DNA of 64,000 nt from Merdiplasma sp905207905 (lineage in GTDB: Bacteria > Bacillota > Clostridia > Lachnospirales > Lachnospiraceae). This document shows, piece by piece, positions 8,880-17,984 of the stretch. The notes under the pieces were generated by a model, which saw only the letters and a list, made by a program, of their open reading frames with translations, did not search any database and was not told the origin of the DNA. The position numbers were made by a program, and so were the translations under genes. Each line of letters starts with the position of its first letter. Position 1 is the first letter of the stretch. The DNA is taken from positions 20,067 through 84,066 of the forward strand of contig CABRXX010000005.1 in NCBI GenBank assembly GCA_902475025.1. The letters run 5' to 3'.

Positions 8880-9329
8880 ATGAAATGTCCATTTTGCGGC
8901 CAGGACAACACGAGGGTGGTAGATTCCAGGCCGGCGGAGGATAACAGCGCTATCCGCAGAAGACGTCTCTGCGATGAGTGCGGGAAGCGTTTTACCACCT
9001 ATGAGAAGGTGGAGACCATACCGCTGGTGGTGATTAAGAAAGATCGTACCAGAGAGCAGTATGACCGCAGCAAAATTGAGGCGGGAGTGCTGCGTGCGTG
9101 TTATAAGCGTCCGATACCGATACAGAAGATCAATGAGATGATTGACTCTGTGGAGACGGAGATCTTTAACAGAGAAGAGAAGGAGATCGAGAGCAAGGTG
9201 ATCGGGGAGATTGTGATGGACAGGCTGAAGGATCTTGAAGCGGTGGCCTATGTCCGTTTTGCTTCAGTTTACCGGGAATTCAAAGACGTGAATACCTTTA
9301 TGGATGAACTGAAAAAAATACTGGAGTAA
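8880..9329 (+). CDS. nrdR: Ribonucleotide reductase regulator NrdR
   Basis: This 149-residue protein is a standard NrdR, the nucleotide-sensing repressor of ribonucleotide reductase genes. The N-terminal zinc ribbon has CPFCGQ (Cys 3 and 6) and CDECGKRF (Cys 31 and 34) with the conserved DSRPAEDNSAIRRRR between them. The ATP-cone domain follows from about residue 48 (VIKKDRTREQYDRSKIEAGV, ending LEAVAYVRFASVYREF). In the cell it forms ATP/dATP-dependent oligomers that bind NrdR boxes. No nrd gene lies in the window. The start follows AAGGAGG and a consensus promoter. Confidence 0.97.
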   Translation: MKCPFCGQDNTRVVDSRPAEDNSAIRRRRLCDECGKRFTTYEKVETIPLVVIKKDRTREQYDRSKIEAGVLRACYKRPIPIQKINEMIDSVETEIFNREEKEIESKVIGEIVMDRLKDLEAVAYVRFASVYREFKDVNTFMDELKKILE

Positions 9330-9416
9330 AATTGTGAGGCTGTGGCAAAACACTATGTTTTACGCAGCCTCCTTTCGATTTGGAAGTACTGAGGAAAATC
9401 TGGCAGGTGAATAGGG

Positions 9417-12400
9417 TTGAAGAAGCGAATAGAACAACTGTTGAACAGTAGATTTGAATATGAGGGACAGCATTTGCAGTTCTCAGAACAGAGGCTGGAT
9501 TTAAAGGCAAAGGAGGGGGAGGTGGTTCTGGGCAGCTTTCTGGTTTCCCATCCAAAGGAGCAGAAAGTAAAGGGATTTTTGTATTCTTCTAATCCCAGGA
9601 TGACGTTTGATCCCGGCGAGTTTTACGGAACGGAGAATAAGATTTTTTATCAGATGGATACCAATGGTCTGATTCCTGGGGATGAAGCGGAGGGAAAGTT
9701 TACTTTCTGCACAGATTTGGGAGAGTATGAGCTTCCCTACCGGGTAGAGATCTTAAGAGAAAAGGATCTGTCGGAGGATGCTGCGGTCCAGGATACCGCC
9801 AGCTTAGCCGCCCTTGCCCAGAAAGATTTTGAGGCAGCTTATCCGGTGTTTATTTCTCCTGCCTTTCAGGCTGTGGTCAAGAAAAAGGAGCCGGATCATT
9901 TTGTACTCTATCAGACCCTGAAGAATCAGGAGTTCAGTTATCAGAGCATGGAAGAGTTTCTCATCGGCTGTGGGCAGAAAGATCCGGTGGAGCTTTCCAT
10001 TGAAAAGACAGAGGCGAAATATTATGATTTGGATCAGTCCGTGCGGGAGACGGTTGGGATCCGCAAAAGCGGCTGGGGGTTTTTGCGGCTGGATATTCAG
10101 TCGGACACCCGGTTTCTTCGCGTGGAGAAGAAAGTGGTGACCACGGATGAATTTGCTGGGAATCAGTATGAGTTGGAGTATATTATTGATTCCAATTTTC
10201 TTCATGCAGGGCGCAATTACGGTCGGATTAAGATCATTACCTGCTATCAGGAACTGGATTTTGAGGTGGCAGTGGTATGTCGGAAAGACAGCGAGGCCAG
10301 ACGGCAGCATCGGGTTCAGAAGATGATGCAGAAAAAACTGGAAAACCTTTATATAGATTTTAGGCTGAAGCGGATGGAGATGCAGGCCTGGATCGACCGA
10401 ACATCCAATGTGATTAACAGCTATAAGCGGGCCGGAGGGATGGATGTGTATGCGGATCTGTTCCTGGTACAGGTACTGTTTGCAGATGAGAAGCGGGCCA
10501 AAGGATATAAGCTGCTGCAGGAGATCGAGCAGCGGCCGGATCGGCTTTATACTCCGGATCGATATGGGTTTTATTTGTATATCTCCACTTTTTTTCAGCG
10601 GGACGTGGCTTATGTGGATCAGGTGGAGGCCCGGATTGAACAGCTTTTTTTGCAGAACCGGGAAAACTGGGTGCTTCAGTGGATTTTGCTGTATCTCCAG
10701 GAGCGGCTGATGCGGGACGATTCTGCCAAGCTGGAGGTCATCGAGGAGCAGGTAAAGGTGGGCTGCAGCAGTCCGATACTGTATCTGGAGGCATTCCAGC
10801 TGATCAAAAAGGATCCTTTCCTGCTGCGCCGTTTGGAACCCTTTGAACTGAAGATTCTTACCTTTGGAGCAAGGCAGGGGATTTTGACGGAAGAGATCGT
10901 CCATCAGGTGGGAAATCTGGCTATGCACAGCAGAGGATATTCCAAAGCCCTGTATGAGCTTTTGAAGGCCTGCTATGAGGTGAACCGCTCTGCGGAGATC
11001 GTCCGGGCGATCTGCACCATTGCCATTGCAGGTGATAAAAAAGAACGGGAATTTTTTACCTGGTATGCTCTTGGGGTTCATCTGGATCTTCGCATTACCG
11101 GGCTTTACGAATATTATATGGAAACCATGGATGAGCAGGGGATAGAGCAGATGCCTCAGATCATCCGTATGTATTTTGTTTACAATAATACCCTGGACTA
11201 TCACAAGCGGGCCAGAATCTACCGGAATATTTCGGACAATCGGGATAATGTGCCCCAGGTATTTCGAGGTTCCAGGGAGGCAGCTCAGAAATTTGTGCTG
11301 GAACAGCTGGGGATGGGGCGGCTGGACGAGAATCTGGCAGTTCTCTATCCGCTATATCTGGATCGTCAGATGCTGACCAGGTCGCTGGCGGAGAAGCTTT
11401 TGAAGCTGCTTTTTACTTTTGAGGTGACCTGCAAAAATCCCAATATGAAATCTGTGGCAGTGGTACACCGGAATATGACAGGAGAGCAGGTGGTTCCCAT
11501 TGTTTCGGGAAAGGCTCAGGTGCAGATTTACACGGAGGATGCCAGAATCCTGCTGTTGGACGGAGCGGGGAATCGCTATGCGTCCACCTCCCTGTATCTG
11601 GCCCAGCAGATGCTCAGTTCTGACAGGCTTCTGGAGTTTTGCAGGGAACTGGTGCCAGAGCAGCCGGGACTGGTGCTGCATCTGTGCAGCGAGCATCAGG
11701 GAGAGATCACAGAGGAGCTTCTTCCTTATTATAAATCAGCATGCGGTATGGAGTGTTTGGAGGAGGAGTTTAAGGAGACAGCCAGAAAGAAGGTGCTGGA
11801 CTATTATCTGAAGCATCCGGCCAGGGAGGATCTGTTCCGCTATCTGAAGCAGATCTCTTATCCCGCCTTTATCAAAGCAGACAAAAAGGCGCTGCTGACC
11901 TTGCTGACCCAGGAGGGAATGTATGAGGAGGCTTTTGCCTTGCTGGAGACCTACGGTTTTGAACATGTGCCCCTGAAGCATCTGGTGCGGATCTGCAGTC
12001 AGACGGTTCTTGCGAAGGAGTATGAGGAAAATACCGTGCTGCTGTCTTACTGCTGCCAATGCTATGACAGTGGTAAATACGATGACAATATTTTAACCTA
12101 CTTGCTGATGTATTATGACGGCCCCATTGAGGAGATGAAGCGGATGTGGGATACGGGGCGTCAGTTTGAGCTGGACACCATGGTACTGGAGGAGAAGATC
12201 CTGACACTGCTTCTCTTTACAAGAACCGGTTCCTCAGGCACAGAGCCGGTGTTCGCTTCTTATCAAAGGAAACTGGGGCGCAGGAAGATTTGCAAAGCGT
12301 ATCTGATTTTAAGGTGCTATGAATATTTTGTAAAAGACTATCCGGTCAATGACCTGCTGTTTGGTTATCTGGAACACAGCTACCGAAAAGGCAGTGAGCT

Positions 12401-12953
12401 GGAGGATGTCAATAAGCTGGCTCTGTTAAGGTTTTATTCCCGCCAGGTTTCTTTGAATGAAGCCCAGGAGGAGAGCGCGGCCAGACTTCTGGCCGAGTAC
12501 AATGCAAGAGGTATGCGGTTTGCTTTTTACCAGATGTTTCCGAAGAAACTGAGGCTTCCCTATCAGCTGGAGGATAAGGTGTTTTTTGAGGTTGCTGCTG
12601 ATCCGGCCAACACAGTCATTTTGTGCTGGCGGCCACGGGGCAGCCAGGAGCCTTTCCGGGAGGAGCCTATGAAGGACTGTTTTGAAGGCATCAATGTGAA
12701 GGAGTTTATCCTGTTTAAGGGAGAAGAGATCGAATGCTTTACAAAAGAGATGGCAGGGGAAGAGGTGCGGAAGACTTCTGACACCAGAATTTTGAGGGGC
12801 AGAGTTTTGGATGAGGAAGAGAACGGCAGGTTCGCATTATTAAACCGGGCCTTAAAGGCCAGAGAAGAAGGACGTGAGGATCAGGCCAGGGAGACCCTTT
12901 CCAACTATTGCCAGTTAGAATATTTGACAAAGGAAATCTTTACTTTGATTTAG
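9417..12953 (+). CDS. Large Lachnospiraceae protein: Ig-like N-terminus and helical solenoid (DUF5717-like)
   Basis: This 1178-residue protein has no signal peptide or membrane segment. Residues about 1-125 and 200-290 look like beta-sandwich (Ig/BACON-like) domains, for example GTENKIFYQMDTNGLIPGD and YELEYIIDSNFLHAGRNYG. From about 300 to 1050 it is rich in amphipathic helix pairs, consistent with a TPR/HEAT-like solenoid, and the last ~120 residues are again beta-rich. I associate it from memory with DUF5717, a family of unknown function. The start is TTG 9417 (MKKRIEQLLNSRFEYE); the next ATG would lose the first domain. The next two genes follow at once and are co-oriented, so a complex is likely. 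The enzymatic role, if any, is unknown. Confidence 0.75.
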   Translation: MKKRIEQLLNSRFEYEGQHLQFSEQRLDLKAKEGEVVLGSFLVSHPKEQKVKGFLYSSNPRMTFDPGEFYGTENKIFYQMDTNGLIPGDEAEGKFTFCTDLGEYELPYRVEILREKDLSEDAAVQDTASLAALAQKDFEAAYPVFISPAFQAVVKKKEPDHFVLYQTLKNQEFSYQSMEEFLIGCGQKDPVELSIEKTEAKYYDLDQSVRETVGIRKSGWGFLRLDIQSDTRFLRVEKKVVTTDEFAGNQYELEYIIDSNFLHAGRNYGRIKIITCYQELDFEVAVVCRKDSEARRQHRVQKMMQKKLENLYIDFRLKRMEMQAWIDRTSNVINSYKRAGGMDVYADLFLVQVLFADEKRAKGYKLLQEIEQRPDRLYTPDRYGFYLYISTFFQRDVAYVDQVEARIEQLFLQNRENWVLQWILLYLQERLMRDDSAKLEVIEEQVKVGCSSPILYLEAFQLIKKDPFLLRRLEPFELKILTFGARQGILTEEIVHQVGNLAMHSRGYSKALYELLKACYEVNRSAEIVRAICTIAIAGDKKEREFFTWYALGVHLDLRITGLYEYYMETMDEQGIEQMPQIIRMYFVYNNTLDYHKRARIYRNISDNRDNVPQVFRGSREAAQKFVLEQLGMGRLDENLAVLYPLYLDRQMLTRSLAEKLLKLLFTFEVTCKNPNMKSVAVVHRNMTGEQVVPIVSGKAQVQIYTEDARILLLDGAGNRYASTSLYLAQQMLSSDRLLEFCRELVPEQPGLVLHLCSEHQGEITEELLPYYKSACGMECLEEEFKETARKKVLDYYLKHPAREDLFRYLKQISYPAFIKADKKALLTLLTQEGMYEEAFALLETYGFEHVPLKHLVRICSQTVLAKEYEENTVLLSYCCQCYDSGKYDDNILTYLLMYYDGPIEEMKRMWDTGRQFELDTMVLEEKILTLLLFTRTGSSGTEPVFASYQRKLGRRKICKAYLILRCYEYFVKDYPVNDLLFGYLEHSYRKGSELEDVNKLALLRFYSRQVSLNEAQEESAARLLAEYNARGMRFAFYQMFPKKLRLPYQLEDKVFFEVAADPANTVILCWRPRGSQEPFREEPMKDCFEGINVKEFILFKGEEIECFTKEMAGEEVRKTSDTRILRGRVLDEEENGRFALLNRALKAREEGREDQARETLSNYCQLEYLTKEIFTLI

Positions 12954-12961
12954 AAAGCGTG

Positions 12962-14143
12962 ATGGGAATGATTCAGGAAAGAAAAGAGTTGATCCTGGGG
13001 CTGCAGTTTGAGGAGACTTACAGCCAGCTCACCTGCTATACCGGCTCTATGAAAGAGCCGATGACAGTGAGCGCAGGGGAAAACGGCGACAGTTATCTGC
13101 TGCCGGTGACGGAAAATGAGTGGAAGGCAGCCATAGATGTCTCCCATCCTCTGGAGGAGCTTACAGAATTTTTCAGACGATGTCTGAAACTGCTGCCGGA
13201 GACAGGAGCGTTTTCCGATATTCGGATCATGGTGACCGTGCCCAAATTGAAGGCTCCTCTGGATGAGCGTATTCCCGGGGCCTTAGAGCAGCTTGGTATT
13301 TCCAGAAAATATATTTTTCTCCAGGATTATAAATCCAGCTTCTATTATTATACCGTAAATCAGAAGAGGGAGCTCTGGAATGGAGATGTGGCGCTTTTGG
13401 AATATCAGCAGCAGACCATGACCGCCTATGTGCTTCATGTGGACCGCAGCACCAAACCGGCTCTGGTAACGGTAGAGCAGGCAGCATCCCAACGGATGGA
13501 CGATACAGTGCGGGATGGCAGAGAGGAAGCTGCCTGGGATAAGGAGCGGGATCGTCTGTTTTTTGAACTGTTGAAAAAGGCTTTTGAACGGAGAAATGTG
13601 GTGACCAGCTATCTTCTTGGAGATTACTTTGACCGTTCCTGGGCGGAGCGCTCCTTCCAGTATCTGTGTTATCACCGCCATGCCTTTCAGGGGAAAAATC
13701 TTTACACAAAGGGAGCCTGCTATGCTGCCATGGAGCGGGTGGGGCTGGTGAATGTGCCGGATCTGCTGTTTATGGGAGCGGACATTATTCATGAGAATAT
13801 GGGAATGAATATGCGGATCCGGGGGAAAGAGGTGTATTATCCCTTGATCACAGCAGGAGTGAACTGGTATGAGGCTCACCATGTGTGTGAGTTTATCCCT
13901 GATGGAGAGGATACCATTGCCATCATTACCAAGCCCATGACCGGCGGTCAGGAGGTGCAGCATCTGCTGAGACTGAAGGGAATGCCGGATCGGCCAAACC
14001 GGGCCACCAGGCTGAAGATGACCGTATATTTTGTATCTGCTTCCCGATGTGTGGTGGAAGTGGAGGATATGGGATTTGGCGGTTTCTACCGGCCTTCCGG
14101 AAAGCACTGGCAGCGGGAAATCAATTTTGAAACAGGGGAGTGA
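12962..14143 (+). CDS. Degenerate Hsp70/actin-fold protein (DUF5716-like)
   Basis: This is about 393 residues with no signal peptide. The layout follows the Hsp70/actin superfamily: a first strand pair ELILGLQFEETYSQLTCY, then YIFLQDYKSSFYYYTVN where Hsp70 has the EPxAA helix, then GDVALLEYQQQTMTAYVLHVD where Hsp70 has the DLGGGTxD phosphate loop, then VVTSYLLGDYFDRSW and NLYTKGACYAAM where Hsp70 has the GGS and P-x-E-A-V-x-x-GAA segments. The catalytic acidic and glycine residues are missing, so nucleotide hydrolysis is doubtful. The fold call is my inference. The frame is open back to TTG 12908, inside the upstream gene; I favour ATG 12962 (GTG 12959 and ATG 12968 are close alternatives). 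I link it tentatively to DUF5716. Confidence 0.72.
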   Translation: MGMIQERKELILGLQFEETYSQLTCYTGSMKEPMTVSAGENGDSYLLPVTENEWKAAIDVSHPLEELTEFFRRCLKLLPETGAFSDIRIMVTVPKLKAPLDERIPGALEQLGISRKYIFLQDYKSSFYYYTVNQKRELWNGDVALLEYQQQTMTAYVLHVDRSTKPALVTVEQAASQRMDDTVRDGREEAAWDKERDRLFFELLKKAFERRNVVTSYLLGDYFDRSWAERSFQYLCYHRHAFQGKNLYTKGACYAAMERVGLVNVPDLLFMGADIIHENMGMNMRIRGKEVYYPLITAGVNWYEAHHVCEFIPDGEDTIAIITKPMTGGQEVQHLLRLKGMPDRPNRATRLKMTVYFVSASRCVVEVEDMGFGGFYRPSGKHWQREINFETGE

Positions 14144-14148
14144 CCAAA

Positions 14149-14943
14149 ATGAGCTTTGATCTATGCAGGATACCCAGGGCGTCCAAGCCATACTACATTG
14201 AGAGTATCAGCACCAATATTTATTCCATAGAGGAACTGTGTTTTTACTTGTATGAGAATATTTGTCTGATTGATGAGACCATTGTCAATGAGGTTTTGTG
14301 CGACTGGATCAGGGATGAGCTGGGACTAAAGAAATTGTACCGTCAGCTGTATGAGCAGTTGGAGAAGCAGCAGGGGATCAGCTATTTTGTGCTGCCTATC
14401 TTCCGGGAGATTGGCTATCTTTCCACTGCCCAGATGCGGGAGCTTCAGGAGAAAATCGGGAAACTGGAGGTGCAGCAGGAGGATGTCCGGCAGAAGCTGA
14501 AGGGAGATTACCTGGTAAAATGCGGGATGTACAGCAACGCCATGCAGGAGTATTACCGGATTTTGGATCGGAGAAGCCCCGGCAGTCTGGGAGCCCAGTT
14601 TTATGCGGAGGTCTGGAACAACCTGGGGGGAGCCTATGCCAGAATGTTTGATTTTAAGGAGGCTGCCAACTGTTACTACCGGGCCTGGAAATTGGTAAAA
14701 ACCAAGGAAATTTTGAGAAAATATGTGAGCGCTTTGCCCCTCTATCTTTCCGAGGAGGAGTATCGGAAACGATTGGAAGAGCTGGAGACGGATCCCTATC
14801 TGGTATCCAGAATACAGGAATACAATTCCAAGGTGTGCAGGGAGGCTCAGACTTCCCAGGAAATGCAGCGGCTGTCCCAGGAAAATTTGGATCAGCTGCT
14901 GGAAGAGCTGAAGGAGGAATACCGAAGAAGCTCCAAGTGCTGA
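14149..14943 (+). CDS. TPR-like protein, third gene of the solenoid/Hsp70-like operon
   Basis: This 264-residue protein is of unknown function. The N-terminal third is helical with YSIEELCFYLYENICLIDETI. Residues about 120-230 contain TPR-like helix pairs, with YLVKCGMYSNAMQEYYRIL followed by EVWNNLGGAYARMFDFKEA and NCYYRAWKLVK. The C-terminal 60 residues are charged and probably coiled coil. ATG 14149 follows AGGGGAG at 8 bases, and the stop of the upstream gene lies at 14143, so the two are probably translationally coupled. TPR proteins commonly act as partners of Hsp70-like proteins, which fits the neighbour. I cannot name a substrate or pathway. Confidence 0.75.
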   Translation: MSFDLCRIPRASKPYYIESISTNIYSIEELCFYLYENICLIDETIVNEVLCDWIRDELGLKKLYRQLYEQLEKQQGISYFVLPIFREIGYLSTAQMRELQEKIGKLEVQQEDVRQKLKGDYLVKCGMYSNAMQEYYRILDRRSPGSLGAQFYAEVWNNLGGAYARMFDFKEAANCYYRAWKLVKTKEILRKYVSALPLYLSEEEYRKRLEELETDPYLVSRIQEYNSKVCREAQTSQEMQRLSQENLDQLLEELKEEYRRSSKC

Positions 14944-14974
14944 ACGGATACGAAAATAAAATTTTGCAAGATAC

Positions 14975-15003
14975 TTGAATTATGAAAAACAATACGCTAT
15001 AAT
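14975..15003 (+). promoter_or_regulatory. Promoter of the pur genes
   Basis: TTGAAT, a 17-base spacer and TATAAT lie about 70 bases before purF. I see no PurR box or purine riboswitch consensus in the short leader. Confidence 0.8.
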
Positions 15004-15069
15004 TTTTCCGGGTCGGTGACGGCCTGTTTGCAGCTCACACACATATCTATGAAAGAGAAGGGTGTAAGA

Positions 15070-16527
15070 ATGAACGAAAGAATACATGTACAGGAAGACA
15101 GTTCCGATAAGCTGAAGGAAGAGTGCGGTGTCTTTGGAATCTATGATTTTTCCGGAGAGGATGTAGCTTCCTCTATTTATTATGGACTGCTGGCATTGCA
15201 GCACCGTGGGCAGGAAAGCTGTGGTATCGCAGTGAGTGATACAAATGGCCCAAAGGGAAAGATTTTAAGCACAAAGGGCATGGGGCTGGTGAATGAGGTG
15301 TTCTCGGAGGAAGGCCTCTCTTCCATGAAGGGAGATATCGGAGTGGGACATGTGCGCTACTCCACAGCAGGAGACAGCACCATTGAGAATGCCCAGCCTT
15401 TGGTTTTAAATTATATTAAGGGAACCCTGGGCTTATCCCACAATGGAAATCTGCTGAATGCTCCAGAGCTTAGAAGAGAGCTGGCTCATGACGGCGCTAT
15501 TTTCCAGACAACGGTGGATTCTGAGGTGATTGCTTACCATATCGCAAGAGCCAGAGTACACACGAAGACGGTGGAGGAGGCTGTGGCAGTCGCCATGGGA
15601 AAACTGAAGGGCGCTTATTCCCTCATTGTGATGTCTCCCCGAAAGCTGATCGGAGCCAGAGATCCCTATGGGTTTAAGCCGTTGTGTATCGGTAAGCGGG
15701 ACAATGCCTACATCCTGGCTTCGGAGTCCTGTGCCCTGGATACCATTGGGGCAGAGTTTATCCGGGATGTGGAGCCTGGAGAGATCGTGACCATCTCTCC
15801 CAAAACCGGGATCACATCAGATCGGAGCCAGTGCCTGAAGCCTGAGGATGGAAAGAAAACCGGAAGATGTATTTTTGAATATATTTATTTTGGACGTCCG
15901 GACAGTCAGATAGACGGAGTCAGCGTGTATCAATCCAGAATCCTGGCAGGAAAATATCTGGCCATGGATTCACCGGTGGAGGCAGATCTGGTAGTAGGAG
16001 TGCCGGAGTCCGGAAATGTGGCAGCAATAGGATACTCCCAGGAGTCCGGGATTCCCTACGGAACGGCCTTTGTGAAAAACAGTTATGTGGGACGTACCTT
16101 CATCAAACCGAAGCAGAGCAGCCGGGAGACCAGCGTTCAGGTGAAGCTGAATGTATTGAAGGAAGCTGTGAAGGGAAAAAGGGTAATCATGATCGATGAT
16201 TCCATCGTTCGGGGGACCACAAGCGACCGGATCGTGCGGATGCTGCGGGATGCGGGAGCAAAGGAAGTGCATATGCGGGTCAGCTCACCGCCATTTTTAT
16301 GGCCCTGCTATTTTGGAACCGATATTCCGGTGAGGGAGCAGCTGATCGCCTACAAGCACAGTATTGAAGAGATCCGTCAGATCATCGGGGCAGACAGCCT
16401 GGACTATCTGAGAGAGAACCGTTTGGATCAGCTGGTGGATAATTTGCCTATCTGCAGAGGCTGCTTTACTGGCCAATACCCCTTGGATCCTCCCACAGAG
16501 GATATTCGGGGTGAGTATGAGAAATAA
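15070..16527 (+). CDS. purF: Amidophosphoribosyltransferase PurF
   Basis: This 485-residue enzyme makes 5-phosphoribosylamine from PRPP and glutamine, the first committed step of purine synthesis. An 18-residue propeptide (MNERIHVQEDSSDKLKEE) precedes the nucleophile Cys of CGVFGIYDF. The glutaminase domain shows LLALQHRGQESCGIA, GHVRYST and LSHNGNL. The phosphoribosyltransferase domain has the PRPP loop VIMIDDSIVRGTT near residue 375. Cysteines in GRCIFEYIYF, LWPCYFGTD and ICRGCFTGQYP fit the [4Fe-4S] form of the enzyme. The frame is open to GTG 15016, but ATG 15070 gives the usual propeptide and follows AGAAGGGTG. purB begins 11 bases later, so it heads a pur operon. Confidence 0.96.
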   Translation: MNERIHVQEDSSDKLKEECGVFGIYDFSGEDVASSIYYGLLALQHRGQESCGIAVSDTNGPKGKILSTKGMGLVNEVFSEEGLSSMKGDIGVGHVRYSTAGDSTIENAQPLVLNYIKGTLGLSHNGNLLNAPELRRELAHDGAIFQTTVDSEVIAYHIARARVHTKTVEEAVAVAMGKLKGAYSLIVMSPRKLIGARDPYGFKPLCIGKRDNAYILASESCALDTIGAEFIRDVEPGEIVTISPKTGITSDRSQCLKPEDGKKTGRCIFEYIYFGRPDSQIDGVSVYQSRILAGKYLAMDSPVEADLVVGVPESGNVAAIGYSQESGIPYGTAFVKNSYVGRTFIKPKQSSRETSVQVKLNVLKEAVKGKRVIMIDDSIVRGTTSDRIVRMLRDAGAKEVHMRVSSPPFLWPCYFGTDIPVREQLIAYKHSIEEIRQIIGADSLDYLRENRLDQLVDNLPICRGCFTGQYPLDPPTEDIRGEYEK

Positions 16528-16538
16528 GGAGAAAAGCC

Positions 16539-17972
16539 ATGAGTACAGACAGATATGAAAGTCCTTTATCGGCAAGATATGCCAGCCGGGAGATGCAGTA
16601 TATTTTTTCACCGGACATGAAATTCCGTACCTGGAGAAAGCTGTGGATCGCTTTGGCTGAGACGGAGCGGGAACTGGGACTGGATATTACCCAGGAGCAG
16701 ATCGAAGAACTGAAGGCCCATCAGGATGATATTAATTATGAGGAGGCAAGAGCGCGGGAGAAGGTGGTGCGTCATGATGTGATGTCCCACGTATATGCTT
16801 ACGGACTTCAGTGTCCCAAGGCAAAGCCGATCATTCATCTGGGCGCCACTTCCTGCTATGTGGGTGACAATACGGATATTATTGTGATGAATGAGGGGCT
16901 GAAGCTGATCCGCAGGAAGCTGGTGAATGTGATTGCCAATCTGGCGGATTTTGCAGAGCGGTACAAAGACCTGCCCACCCTGGCCTTTACCCATTTTCAG
17001 CCGGCACAGCCCACTACAGTGGGAAAAAGAGCTACGCTCTGGATCAATGAGTTCGTGATGGATCTTGAAGATCTGGAATATGTGATGTCCACCTTAAAGC
17101 TTCTGGGATCCAAGGGAACTACAGGAACCCAGGCCAGCTTTTTGGAACTTTTTGATGGAGATCAGGAGAAGATCGACCGGATTGATCCCATGATCGCAGA
17201 GAAGATGGGATTTAAGGAGTGTTATCTGGTGTCCGGTCAGACCTATTCCAGAAAGGTGGATACCAGAGTTTGCAATGTGCTGGCCGGAATCGCAGCCAGC
17301 GCCCATAAGATGTCCAACGATATCCGGCTGCTGCAGCATTTAAAGGAAGTGGAGGAGCCATTTGAAAAGACGCAGATCGGTTCTTCTGCCATGGCTTATA
17401 AGCGGAATCCCATGCGCAGCGAGCGAATCGCATCCCTGGCCAGATATGTGATGGTGGATGCCTTAAATCCGGCTATCACCTCAGCGGTTCAGTGGTTTGA
17501 GCGTACGCTGGATGATTCTGCTAACAAGCGTCTGTCTATTGCAGAAGGCTTTTTAGCTACGGACGGTATTCTGGACCTCTGTATGAATGTGACCGACGGA
17601 CTGAAGGTTTATCCAAAGGTTATTGAAAAGCGACTGCGTTCAGAGCTGCCCTTTATGGCAACGGAAAATATTATGATGGATGCAGTGAAGGCCGGAGGAG
17701 ATCGGCAGGAGCTGCATGAGAAGATCCGGACCCTGTCTATGGAGGCGGGACGGAACGTAAAAGAAGAAGGAAAAGAGAACAATCTGCTGGAGCTGATTGC
17801 AGCGGATCCTGCATTTAATTTAAGTTTGGATAAGCTGCAGGAAGCCATGGAACCATCCCGCTACATTGGACGGTCCCCGGTACAGGTGGAGCATTATCTG
17901 AGAGAGGTAGTGACGCCCCTGCTGGAAAGTCATAAGGAATTACTCGGCGCAAAAGCTGAGATCAACGTATAG
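16539..17972 (+). CDS. purB: Adenylosuccinate lyase PurB
   Basis: This 477-residue fumarase-superfamily enzyme cleaves SAICAR to AICAR and adenylosuccinate to AMP, releasing fumarate. The signature loop GSSAMAYKRNPMRSE lies near residue 285, with the catalytic serines of that mobile loop. Other family segments are HLGATSCYVGDNTD, THFQPAQPTTVGKRA (catalytic His) and GTTGTQASFLELF. Length is normal. A ribosome-binding site (AAGGAGAAAAGCC) precedes ATG 16539, 11 bases after purF, and purA starts 12 bases after its stop. The order purF-purB-purA brings together the entry step and both adenylate-branch enzymes. Confidence 0.97.
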   Translation: MSTDRYESPLSARYASREMQYIFSPDMKFRTWRKLWIALAETERELGLDITQEQIEELKAHQDDINYEEARAREKVVRHDVMSHVYAYGLQCPKAKPIIHLGATSCYVGDNTDIIVMNEGLKLIRRKLVNVIANLADFAERYKDLPTLAFTHFQPAQPTTVGKRATLWINEFVMDLEDLEYVMSTLKLLGSKGTTGTQASFLELFDGDQEKIDRIDPMIAEKMGFKECYLVSGQTYSRKVDTRVCNVLAGIAASAHKMSNDIRLLQHLKEVEEPFEKTQIGSSAMAYKRNPMRSERIASLARYVMVDALNPAITSAVQWFERTLDDSANKRLSIAEGFLATDGILDLCMNVTDGLKVYPKVIEKRLRSELPFMATENIMMDAVKAGGDRQELHEKIRTLSMEAGRNVKEEGKENNLLELIAADPAFNLSLDKLQEAMEPSRYIGRSPVQVEHYLREVVTPLLESHKELLGAKAEINV

Positions 17973-17984
17973 GAGGACAGACAG

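Noticed and set aside
9804..11204. Minus-strand ORF of 466 codons within the large solenoid gene
   Set aside because: The plus-strand reading is open over 3.5 kb with a co-oriented operon; the antisense frame has His/Leu/Ile-rich shadow composition and no start signal.
13283..14191. Minus-strand ORF of 302 codons within the Hsp70-like gene
   Set aside because: It overlaps a gene with consistent operon structure and has no ribosome-binding site.
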